Shown in pieces: positions 1 through 4,749 of a stretch of 11,777 nucleotides of DNA. Location of the stretch: positions 1 through 11,777 of the forward strand of contig JAAWDB010000119.1 in the NCBI GenBank assembly GCA_022793555.1, in the 5' to 3' direction. Under the pieces are notes generated by a model that searched no databases, had not been told where the DNA came from, and worked only from the letters and a program-made list of their open reading frames with translations. Source of the DNA: Bacilli bacterium (GTDB taxonomy: Bacteria; Bacillota_I; Bacilli_A; RF39; UBA660). Position numbers and translations under genes: made by a program. Numbering within the stretch: the first letter of the stretch is position 1; each line of letters starts with the position of its first letter.

Positions 1-288
1 CTCTAGCTTTTTTCTATCACTAACCGTACCTGATAATAATTCATCCGAAATAAATTTTTTGAATAAATAATTAGGATCATTTGCTATTCCAAAGAAAATT
101 TCTTCATATTGTGAATTACTTTTTCTTTGTATTTTATTTGTAAAACGTTCTTCAGATAAATTTTTAGATGTTATATTTTTAAATATAAATTCATCAAATG
201 TATCAATATGATATCGAACATTTCCACTATATCTATCTAATCTTCTTTTATAACGATTTAATCCTTTATTATTATATTCTTGCAGCAT
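1..288 (-). CDS. Unrecognised protein paired with Panacea antitoxin; candidate toxin (partial)
   Basis: An open frame starts at an ATG at 288-286 and runs 96 codons to the left edge without a stop, so the C-terminus is missing. It begins with MLQEYNNKGLNRYKRRLDRY and ends at the edge with DRKKLE. The visible part is soluble and charged, with a basic N-terminus (KRRLDRY) and no membrane segment. The start lies inside the last codons of the Panacea gene, a 17-base overlap, and the only nearby ribosome site is weak (AAGAGA), so translation is probably coupled to the upstream gene. I recognise no family and no catalytic motif. The toxin role is inferred only from position: Panacea-domain antitoxins are usually encoded next to a toxin of widely varying type. 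It could equally be a phage protein of another kind. Confidence 0.75.
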   Translation of the reverse strand, partial: MLQEYNNKGLNRYKRRLDRYSGNVRYHIDTFDEFIFKNITSKNLSEERFTNKIQRKSNSQYEEIFFGIANDPNYLFKKFISDELLSGTVSDRKKLE

Positions 289-778
289 ATTCTCTTATAA
301 TTTCTTCTTTCGGAATCATTTCGTTGTGATGTGTATTTTCGGCATGAAAATGATTTTTCCAACATTGGTCTTCATGTGTAATATCAACCAATCTAAAATC
401 ACTAATTTTAAATAAAGTTTCAGAAAAATCGTCAATAAATGATTGAACATACTTTTTTTCAATTGTATCGAAGATATCTTCAGGCTTTTGATCCTCATTC
501 ATTTCAAAAGTATAATAAACTTCTGGCAAAACGGGTCCATACATCCAAGCCTCAAATTCTGAATTGAATAAATATTCATTATAATCATTTAAATCGATTT
601 CTACACTTTCCAGATTGTTTATAGAATTTCGAACAAAACTGCCCCATTCAGCAAATATTAAATATAAGACTTTTTGCAATTTTAAAGGTGAAATGTTCGC
701 GTTATATGTATTCTTGTATTTATTAGATATATAATTAGCTATATCTATTACATCAAAAGACACTTTTGCTTTGCTCAT
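272..778 (-). CDS. Panacea-domain (DUF4065) protein, PanA/SocA/GepA-like antitoxin
   Basis: The 168-residue product has the family's signatures: an N-terminal helix (VIDIANYISNKY), the ISPLKLQKVLYL segment near residues 30-41, the acidic-aromatic block ending in AWMYGPVLPEVY near 78-89, and the C-terminal pattern DQCWKNHF then MIPKEEIIREYA. Panacea proteins act in the cytoplasm as chaperone-like antitoxins that bind and neutralise very different toxins; relatives include Caulobacter SocA and phage GepA. The ATG at 778 has AGGTGA at 790-785 with six bases between. The gene has its own promoter and probable operator and overlaps its downstream neighbour by 17 bases, the usual two-gene toxin-antitoxin layout. 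The family call is firm; the antitoxin role here is inferred from family and context. Confidence 0.9.
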   Translation of the reverse strand: MSKAKVSFDVIDIANYISNKYKNTYNANISPLKLQKVLYLIFAEWGSFVRNSINNLESVEIDLNDYNEYLFNSEFEAWMYGPVLPEVYYTFEMNEDQKPEDIFDTIEKKYVQSFIDDFSETLFKISDFRLVDITHEDQCWKNHFHAENTHHNEMIPKEEIIREYAARI

Positions 779-801
779 ATAAAATCACCTGATCTCGCTA
801 C

Positions 802-825
802 TATACTATTAGTATAACATATACT
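802..825. promoter_or_regulatory. Probable operator: three alternating TATACT/AGTATA half-sites
   Basis: TATACT (802-807), AGTATA (811-816) and TATACT (820-825) alternate in orientation and are separated by 3 bases each. The first two make a perfect 15-bp palindrome (802-816). A further TATACT occurs at 866-871 inside the promoter spacer, with an imperfect AGTATT at 852-857. The cluster lies between the promoter and start codon of the Panacea gene. Regular 9-base spacing of alternating half-sites suggests a dimeric regulator, perhaps autoregulation by the toxin-antitoxin pair. The AT-rich context makes chance copies easier, so binding is inferred. Confidence 0.45.
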
Positions 826-854
826 TTATTTAAATTAATAAATAATTGTTGAGT

Positions 855-883
855 ATTATGGCATATATACTATTTATTGTCAA
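855..883 (-). promoter_or_regulatory. Sigma-A type promoter of the Panacea gene
   Basis: On the minus strand TTGACA (883-878) is a perfect -35 box. A 17-base spacer leads to CATAAT (860-855), a 5/6 match to the -10 box preceded by TG one base away (extended -10). Transcription would start near 848 and leave a leader of about 70 bases that carries the half-site cluster. The -35 box sits within the last codons of the 48-residue gene upstream. Confidence 0.75.
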
Positions 884-1016
884 TTTTTAACATTTTATAA
901 TGCCTATATGCACTTTTTAAAACTGCTACTTTTTCACTATTTGGAAATACTCTAGTAAAGTACTGTATTTCTTTTTTTAAATGGTTTATTTTCTTTTCTA
1001 ACTGACTTTTTGTCAT
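870..1016 (-). CDS. Small hypothetical protein, 48 residues
   Basis: A short frame reads MTKSQLEKKINHLKKEIQYF and continues through RVFPNSEKVAVLKSAYRHYKMLKI to a TAG at 872-870. The ATG at 1016-1014 has a strong ribosome site, AGGGGG, five bases upstream, which is the main reason to call it a gene. The first 20 residues are heptad-like and Lys/Glu rich, so they may form a coiled coil; the second half is basic and probably helical. There is no membrane segment. It lies between the type I toxin-like locus and the Panacea gene, and its last codons contain the Panacea promoter. I could not find a clear promoter for it. The family is not recognised. Confidence 0.6.
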   Translation of the reverse strand: MTKSQLEKKINHLKKEIQYFTRVFPNSEKVAVLKSAYRHYKMLKIDNK

Positions 1017-1076
1017 ATTTTCCCCCTATAAATGATTATCTTAACATTAATAAGCGCACGATTTCTCAACTTTCGT

Positions 1077-1095
1077 TCGACAAATATCGACAAAT
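1077..1095. repeat. Direct repeat TCGACAAAT, two copies one helical turn apart
   Basis: TCGACAAAT occurs at 1077-1085 and again at 1087-1095, offset by 10 bases. The second copy includes the -35 box of the plus-strand promoter. Such phased repeats next to a -35 box often bind a regulator on one face of the helix; no binding protein can be named here. Confidence 0.5.
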
Positions 1096-1114
1096 GATTA
1101 ATTCATGGTATAAT
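1087..1114 (+). promoter_or_regulatory. Plus-strand promoter of the type I toxin-like transcript
   Basis: TCGACA (1087-1092, 5/6 match to the -35 box) is followed by a 16-base spacer and a perfect TATAAT (1109-1114). The -10 box is preceded by TGG, giving an extended -10 (TGGTATAAT). The predicted start is near 1119-1121, exactly where the 18-base 5' complementary element begins. It faces away from all phage late genes, so it serves only the small locus downstream. Confidence 0.75.
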
Positions 1115-1159
1115 TTTTAAGATACTTTTGTGTCTTTATTTTTTTGTGGGGTGATTATT

Positions 1160-1222
1160 ATGATATTAGGAAATGATCATGGAATATCTAGTAATACTAA
1201 TTATTCTTTTAATACTGATTAA
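1160..1222 (+). CDS. Short leader ORF overlapping the toxin-like ORF (20 residues)
   Basis: ATG at 1160 follows a strong ribosome site (GGGGTGA at 1148-1154) and encodes MILGNDHGISSNTNYSFNTD before TAA at 1220-1222. The peptide is polar and resembles nothing I know. It overlaps the hydrophobic ORF in another frame for 44 bases. Since the better ribosome site belongs to this ORF, it may be a leader whose translation opens or controls the toxin start, as mok does for hok. Alternatively, it is the only translated frame and the hydrophobic one is chance. Confidence 0.35.
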   Translation: MILGNDHGISSNTNYSFNTD

Positions 1223-1238
1223 AGACAAAGACAAATAA
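1179..1238 (+). CDS. Hydrophobic mini-protein, candidate type I toxin (19 residues)
   Basis: The frame encodes MEYLVILIILLILIKDKDK and ends with TAA at 1236-1238. It is a single run of aliphatic residues long enough to enter a membrane, followed by a charged KDKDK tail. This composition is typical of small membrane-depolarising type I toxins (Ibs-like, and those of Bacillota prophages). I chose the ATG at 1179 because AGGAA (1168-1172) lies six bases upstream; an in-frame ATG at 1173 is too close to it, and a TAG at 1167-1169 closes the frame above. Its own promoter, 5'/3' complementary ends, dedicated terminator and convergent antisense unit support a type I toxin gene. AT-rich DNA can encode hydrophobic peptides by chance, so the call rests on the whole arrangement. 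Confidence 0.55.
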   Translation: MEYLVILIILLILIKDKDK

Positions 1239-1262
1239 AAAAAACGCCTCTTTCGAGACGCT
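1237..1262 (-). terminator. Intrinsic terminator ending the late operon and the antisense RNA
   Basis: Read on the minus strand, AGCGTCTC, a GAAA loop and GAGGCGTT form a stem with six core pairs, one of them a G-T wobble, plus weaker end pairs. Eight Ts follow directly (1244-1237). On the plus strand the same stem has a C-A mismatch and no T-run, so it works only for minus-strand transcripts. It is the first good terminator after the endolysin stop at 1355. Confidence 0.85.
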
Positions 1263-1281
1263 AAAACGTAGTGAGAACTGA

Positions 1282-1302
1282 GATACAAAAGTATCTTTTT
1301 TT
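1282..1302 (+). terminator. Plus-strand terminator of the toxin-like mRNA
   Basis: GATAC, an AAAA loop and GTATC are followed by seven Ts (1296-1302), a short but canonical intrinsic terminator for the plus strand. An outer inverted pair, TGAGAAC (1272-1278) and GTTCTCA (1303-1309), encloses it. A transcript from the promoter at 1087-1114 would be about 185 nt. Confidence 0.7.
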
Positions 1303-1354
1303 GTTCTCATTATTATTATTACACAAAAGATGTAATTATTTTTTTTTATGTGGT

Positions 1355-2128
1355 CTATAATGGTTTTATCTGAATAGCATCGATTTCTCTTCCATATATT
1401 CCAGCATATCCATTTGGCGTATTATCTACACGATTTATCCAAGATAGCCAGCCACCATTTTTTAAATGAACACGATATGCTACGCCTTCAATTTGTACGC
1501 CATCAATAGGATTACCTAAATTACCAGCATAATCGTTTCTATTTTCTACCCAGGGCAACCATGTATTCTTCTTCATATCATGCACTCGAGTTCGATATCG
1601 ATCTACAAATAATGCATCTATGGCTATTCCAAAGTTTCCAGCATATTCACTACTTCCAACCGTAACATTCGGATTCCACTTATAAACACCATCATGTACT
1701 TGATATTTCAAAATACTTTCAAATTCTTTATCTAAATATGTAGCTGGATTAACTCTTTTGTTATTATGAAATACTTCGAAATGTAAATGTCTACCAGTTA
1801 CATTACCACTTTCTCCTATTATTCCAATTTGAGTATCACCAGTCACTTTATCGCCAGCTTTAACAGAAACTGTATTTTTTCTCAAATGAGCATAGCGAGT
1901 TCTGAAACCATTGCCATGATCAATATCGACATAATTACCATAGCTCTCCATACCACTGCTACCACGATTTTCATTCTTCCCATCTACCGCTACAATTACA
2001 GTTCCACTGCTATGAGCAAAAACGCGATTTTGATTTTCATCAGCTCTCCATCCAATATCAATACCAGTGTGATTGTTTCCAAAACTTTGCGTAATTCTTT
2101 TTTCACTATCTTTTACTATTCTACTCAT
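1355..2128 (-). CDS. Endolysin: M23 zinc peptidase with C-terminal wall-binding repeats
   Basis: The 257-residue enzyme cuts peptide cross-links of peptidoglycan at lysis. Residues 1-135 form an M23 (LytM/lysostaphin-like) domain: HTGID gives zinc ligands His20 and Asp24, YAHL holds His81, and HLH holds His114 and the third ligand His116. Residues 145-257 contain two clear repeats of the form YR-H---WL-W---YAG--G--IDG-QI and a weaker preceding one. They resemble ChW-type cell-wall-binding repeats and likely anchor the enzyme to the host wall. There is no signal peptide, so export needs the holin, whose gene ends three bases upstream. The ribosome site is GAGGG, ten bases before the ATG. The strong terminator lies about 90 bases downstream. 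Confidence 0.92.
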   Translation of the reverse strand: MSRIVKDSEKRITQSFGNNHTGIDIGWRADENQNRVFAHSSGTVIVAVDGKNENRGSSGMESYGNYVDIDHGNGFRTRYAHLRKNTVSVKAGDKVTGDTQIGIIGESGNVTGRHLHFEVFHNNKRVNPATYLDKEFESILKYQVHDGVYKWNPNVTVGSSEYAGNFGIAIDALFVDRYRTRVHDMKKNTWLPWVENRNDYAGNLGNPIDGVQIEGVAYRVHLKNGGWLSWINRVDNTPNGYAGIYGREIDAIQIKPL

Positions 2129-2131
2129 AAA

Positions 2132-2413
2132 TTATTTTCCCTCTTTCTTAGATATCTTTTCAAAAATATCATGAATAAAATTTGCTCCGCGACTTACTAA
2201 AATTCCAGTCAAAACATTTGCCAAAATAGGCCAAACAATATTTAAGCCTACAAGTCCAAACACATCGGCTTGTACACTGATACAAATAAAAATAGAAACT
2301 ATTAAAGCTCCTACTTTGTCCCAACTAAATTTATTTTCTTGCCACACAGCTTTGCAATTCTCCCAAATTGCTTCAATTAAAATTGCTACTATAATTATTT
2401 GTGAATATTCCAT
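2132..2413 (-). CDS. Phage holin
   Basis: The 93-residue protein has hydrophobic segments near residues 5-18, 33-56 and 60-76 and a charged tail ending EKISKKEGK. This size and layout, directly before an endolysin, is typical of holins, which form membrane holes at a set time and release the endolysin. The ATG at 2413 has the strong site AAAGGAGAG just upstream. The family cannot be named from sequence alone. A terminator-like hairpin ends about 20 bases before the start codon and may limit or delay transcription into the holin and endolysin genes. Confidence 0.82.
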   Translation of the reverse strand: MEYSQIIIVAILIEAIWENCKAVWQENKFSWDKVGALIVSIFICISVQADVFGLVGLNIVWPILANVLTGILVSRGANFIHDIFEKISKKEGK

Positions 2414-2426
2414 TCTAATCTCTCCT

Positions 2427-2723
2427 TTAATTAAAAAAAGAGCTTTCTTCTGCTCTTTTTAATATTATTTCACATTCTTTTTTTGTCATTGAATTATACC
2501 CTTCTCCTAAATAAACATCACAGGCACTTGCTCGTTCTGTGATTGGAATAGAATCATTCCAAATAACAGATTTCAAAGACATTTGTTGTGTTGTTTTTAA
2601 AGAAACCAACATGTCATCATATTTATTTATACTTTCATGCGCAAACATAAAAATACTAATTATTGTACTTAAACAAAAAGTAACTAGTATATAATTATCT
2701 CTTATTTTTTGTAGAAACTTCAT
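2427..2723 (-). CDS. Small one-helix membrane protein of the lysis region
   Basis: Starting at the ATG at 2723, the protein has 98 residues. GAGG lies nine bases upstream and the gap to the previous gene is four bases. An in-frame GTG at 2738 would add five residues but has no ribosome site. Residues about 12-28 (YILVTFCLSTIISIFMF) form one membrane helix. The rest is polar and includes SLKSVIWNDSIPITERASACDVYLGEGYNSMTKK, probably outside the membrane, with cysteines at 69 and 84 that could pair. Position before the holin suggests a lysis accessory or antiholin, but no family is recognised. Its last ten codons also form a hairpin followed by a T-run. Confidence 0.75.
   Translation of the reverse strand: MKFLQKIRDNYILVTFCLSTIISIFMFAHESINKYDDMLVSLKTTQQMSLKSVIWNDSIPITERASACDVYLGEGYNSMTKKECEIILKRAEESSFFN
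2433..2460 (-). terminator. Terminator-like hairpin inside the 3' end of a gene, before the holin
   Basis: On the minus strand AAAAAGAGC (2460-2452) pairs with GCTCTTTTT (2443-2435) around an eight-base loop, nine pairs in all, and the T-run continues to 2433. It overlaps the last codons of the 98-residue membrane protein and lies just upstream of the holin ribosome site. It may attenuate transcription into the lysis genes or stabilise the 3' end of the tail messages. The plus strand also has Ts after the stem, so it could work both ways. Confidence 0.55.
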
Positions 2724-2727
2724 CTTT

Positions 2728-3009
2728 TTATTCCTCACTTTCTACAATATCATCTTCAAAATCTTTAAATAATTCCTCTTTCGATTTTTGGTAAAGTTGT
2801 TCATAAATATTTTTACTTTTATTAATTTCACATTCTAGATATAATTCTTCTAAAGATAAGCCTTTATTTAAATTTTCTCTGTTATCAGATATTCCAAAGT
2901 AAGCAATAGCTTTATTTCCATTCTCTATATATAATCTTTGTAACTTAATATAAACGTTATTTAATTTAACCCCTTTAACTATATAATTATCTTTTTTAAA
3001 CAATCCCAT
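2728..3009 (-). CDS. Conserved-looking small phage protein, function unknown
   Basis: The 93-residue soluble, acidic protein begins MGLFKKDNYIVKGVKLNNVY and ends with an acidic tail (FEDDIVESEE). The pattern of an N-terminal beta-rich part followed by a helix with IYEQLYQKSKEELF is familiar from short proteins encoded between tail fibre and holin genes in Bacillota phages, but I cannot give a family name. The ATG at 3009 has GAGGAG seven bases upstream. A 100-base gap separates it from the fibre gene; the next gene starts four bases downstream. It may be a small tail or baseplate accessory. Confidence 0.75.
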   Translation of the reverse strand: MGLFKKDNYIVKGVKLNNVYIKLQRLYIENGNKAIAYFGISDNRENLNKGLSLEELYLECEINKSKNIYEQLYQKSKEELFKDFEDDIVESEE

Positions 3010-3043
3010 TTTTTCGCTCCTCGTTCCTTTATTTAATTCATTT

Positions 3044-3059
3044 GTTTTATTAATAAAAC
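3044..3059. repeat. Perfect 16-bp palindrome in the fibre-to-lysis gap
   Basis: GTTTTATTAATAAAAC reads the same on both strands. It lies in the 100-base gap between the fibre gene and the 93-residue gene, the largest gap in the tail module. It lacks a T-run and so is not a terminator. It may be an RNA processing hairpin or a chance AT-rich palindrome. No convincing promoter was seen in the gap. Confidence 0.5.
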
Positions 3060-3109
3060 TGTTATTTTCTAATGTTTTTTGTTTATTTGTTGTAAATGTT
3101 TCTTTTTTG

Positions 3110-4378
3110 CTAGTATATTTTTTTTGCTAATTGTTCTGTTAATGTTGTTTTTGGTAAACTAGCAATCTCCTCATTAGTAGTAAGTGTAGATAAAACCGAA
3201 GAAATATTTTCTACAACTTGAGCAATTGAATCATCTACATATTTTTTTGTAGCTGGATGATAATTTGCGGTTGGCGTGTATTCTTGTGTATTATTTTTTA
3301 TTAACACTTCTGAGCGTAATGTTGTAGTTTCAAATGTTTTATTAAGAACATATCTCATATCAATTCTTGATCCATTTGTTTTGCTACATATACCATATGA
3401 CAATGGTACTGCATAATTATCTTGTGCTCCACTACTCATCAAAAGCCAACTTCTTAGAGCATGATTTTTTGCTCCATTTATTATAAGCATTGCTCCTTCA
3501 TGCGGTGCAGTCCAATCATTCTGGTTATAATATAATTTATTACTACTATCATGAGTAATATAAATTCCTGGCTCTAAATCCCACATATTAATTTTCCCAC
3601 TAATTTTTTGCATATTTATATTTAAAACTGGCATATTGTCATTAACTTTTTTTAAAAGTTCATCGACTTGGTTCTTATCGTATGAATTATCTTTATTATT
3701 GTAATTATCTAAATCATTTACATTTTTTTTAGTGTACTCAGTTAAATCAATATTAATTTCCTTATTAGCATTATGTAATTCTTCATTATTTAATTTTATT
3801 TTCTCAATTACATTTACTTGAGCATTTTCTTCAATATTATCTAATTTTGCTTTATCTTCTGTTTTATAACTTTCTGTTGTTTTATCTAAAATATCTTTAT
3901 TGCCATGTAAGTGTCTTGCCGTTGTATTTTTTTCAACATTATTCTTATGGATATCATCATAATCATTGGTTGAAAGCCCTTTTCCATCTTCCTTACTTAC
4001 TTTTTGGTTTATCATCAGTGTTAGATCAGCTAATTCTTCTTCCGTAAAATAATCGATTCCTTTAACTGGAGTCTTTCCATCTTCTCCTGGATCTCCTTTT
4101 TTTCCTGGAATACCTTGTGGACCTTTAAGCTTTTCTAATTGTTCATCAGTAAAATCTTCATACCTGAAAGGTTCTCCTTTTTCACCATCCTTACCCGCCG
4201 GACCAGGTTCTCCTTGTGGACCTTTTAAAGATGTCAATTGCTCTTTGGTGAAATCCTCATATTTAAATGGTTCTCCTTTTGGTCCTTGTGGCCCCGCGGG
4301 ACCTCTTTCTCCTCTTAGATTCGGTTCGATAATGATATGCTCATCTACATTGTTATTTTCAATAACTTCATTTTGCAT
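3110..4378 (-). CDS. Collagen-like tail fibre protein
   Basis: The 422-residue protein has Gly-X-Y triplets in three short blocks (about residues 23-37, 53-70, 86-104), which in phage fibres form collagen-like trimeric stalks. The blocks are separated by near-identical inserts (FKYEDFTKEQLTSLK, FRYEDFTDEQLEKLK, then a diverged YFTEEELADL). Residues 140-250 hold linkers common in tail fibres (KTEDKAKLDNIEENAQVNVI). About 258-370 is a globular part with aromatic residues (NMWDLEPGIYI), likely the receptor-facing domain, followed by YHPATKKYVDDSIA and a helical tail. Its start overlaps the previous stop as TAATG, so the two genes are translationally coupled. Trimeric assembly and surface binding are inferred from family. 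Confidence 0.85.
   Translation of the reverse strand: MQNEVIENNNVDEHIIIEPNLRGERGPAGPQGPKGEPFKYEDFTKEQLTSLKGPQGEPGPAGKDGEKGEPFRYEDFTDEQLEKLKGPQGIPGKKGDPGEDGKTPVKGIDYFTEEELADLTLMINQKVSKEDGKGLSTNDYDDIHKNNVEKNTTARHLHGNKDILDKTTESYKTEDKAKLDNIEENAQVNVIEKIKLNNEELHNANKEINIDLTEYTKKNVNDLDNYNNKDNSYDKNQVDELLKKVNDNMPVLNINMQKISGKINMWDLEPGIYITHDSSNKLYYNQNDWTAPHEGAMLIINGAKNHALRSWLLMSSGAQDNYAVPLSYGICSKTNGSRIDMRYVLNKTFETTTLRSEVLIKNNTQEYTPTANYHPATKKYVDDSIAQVVENISSVLSTLTTNEEIASLPKTTLTEQLAKKIY
4106..4276 (-). repeat. In-gene tandem repeat, 99-base (33-residue) period
   Basis: Segments 4276-4205 and 4177-4106 encode matching 24-residue stretches of the form GEPF(K/R)YEDFT(K/D)EQL--LKGPQG-PG. The copies are offset by 99 bases and keep the reading frame, so units can be gained or lost without breaking the fibre. 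A third, diverged unit follows. Confidence 0.8.
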
Positions 4379-4731
4379 TAGTCAAACACCTCATTCCTTT
4401 TATGTGTTACTTCTATTAATAAACGTAACCTTCCAACAACTAATGTTTTTACTACATTATCTTTGATAACTTCTATATCGAAGACGTATGATTCACAATC
4501 TAAATTGCATGTATCTTCCGAATCTATAGTTATGTAATAGTAATTGTCTGTTTCATCATAAATAATTGTATTATTACTTAATCTTTTTTGAAAAAGACAC
4601 TCTTCATCATCATAACTTTCTTTTACAGAAAAAAAGACCTGATCTGGTCTCTCTGAAATGACTTCATCGTTTTTTAACTTACGTTGAAATTTAAAAGAAT
4701 AAGTATCTCCACGAATAAATTCTATCTTCAT
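4378..4731 (-). CDS. Baseplate-associated protein, BppU N-terminal-like
   Basis: The 117-residue protein opens MKIEFIRGDTYSFKFQRKLK and continues with alternating beta-strand patterns (VFFSVKESY, YYYITIDSED, YVFDIEVI, VVGRLRLLIEV). This beta-sandwich pattern is familiar from small tail proteins of Bacillota phages and resembles the N-terminal domain of the TP901-1 upper baseplate protein, which ties receptor-binding proteins to the tail. The ATG at 4731 has GGAGAGG nine bases upstream. Its stop overlaps the fibre start (TAATG), which fits a role in fibre attachment. The detailed role is inferred from resemblance recalled, not from alignment. Confidence 0.75.
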   Translation of the reverse strand: MKIEFIRGDTYSFKFQRKLKNDEVISERPDQVFFSVKESYDDEECLFQKRLSNNTIIYDETDNYYYITIDSEDTCNLDCESYVFDIEVIKDNVVKTLVVGRLRLLIEVTHKRNEVFD

Positions 4732-4749
4732 TTAAGTTATCCTCTCCTT

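Larger units (their letters stand above)
1119..1297 (+). repeat. 18-base inverted complementary ends enclosing the toxin-like RNA
   Basis: Bases 1119-1136 (AAGATACTTTTGTGTCTT) pair antiparallel with 1280-1297 (GAGATACAAAAGTATCTT) over 18 consecutive positions, sixteen Watson-Crick and two G-U. The 5' arm begins at the predicted transcript start and can also fold on itself with a TTTT loop. The 3' arm is the terminator hairpin with an AAAA loop. In several type I toxin mRNAs, such as hok and AapA1, the 5' and 3' ends of the full-length RNA pair and hold the message untranslatable until processing. This arrangement has the same geometry; the function is inferred. Confidence 0.6.
1237..1308 (-). 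ncRNA. Candidate antisense RNA antitoxin, about 70 nt
   Basis: On the minus strand an extended -10 (TGTAATAAT, -10 hexamer at 1320-1315) precedes a predicted start near 1308. The RNA would begin GAGAAC, form a hairpin with GTTCTC around an inner GATAC-TTTT-GTATC stem, and end at the GAAA-loop terminator with its T-run at 1244-1237. It is convergent with the toxin-like mRNA and complementary to that message's 3' end, including the arm that pairs with the 5' end. Size and layout resemble antisense RNAs of the Fst/RNAII and TxpA/RatA type. No good -35 is visible, and read-through from the endolysin would make the same antisense strand. Confidence 0.45.

Noticed and set aside
316..498. Second minus-strand frame inside the Panacea gene
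   Set aside because: It is fully contained in a firmly identified gene and has no ribosome site or family resemblance.
1017..1076. Promoter for the 48-residue gene (TTGAGA near 1068-1063)
   Set aside because: A -35-like TTGAGA exists, but no acceptable -10 box lies 16-18 bases downstream, so it was not listed as a feature.
1130..1145. T-run after the 5' hairpin of the toxin-like transcript as an early terminator
   Set aside because: The hairpin begins at the predicted transcription start, too early for a functional terminator. Its better explanation is an mRNA 5' stem or one arm of the end pairing.
1787..2200. Plus-strand open frame opposite the endolysin and holin genes
   Set aside because: The opposite strand encodes an M23 enzyme with all catalytic residues and a holin, so this frame is a by-product of their codon use.
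4245..4466. Plus-strand open frame opposite the collagen-like region
   Set aside because: Its Gly/Pro pattern is the complement of the Gly-X-Y codons on the minus strand, which continue into a complete fibre gene.
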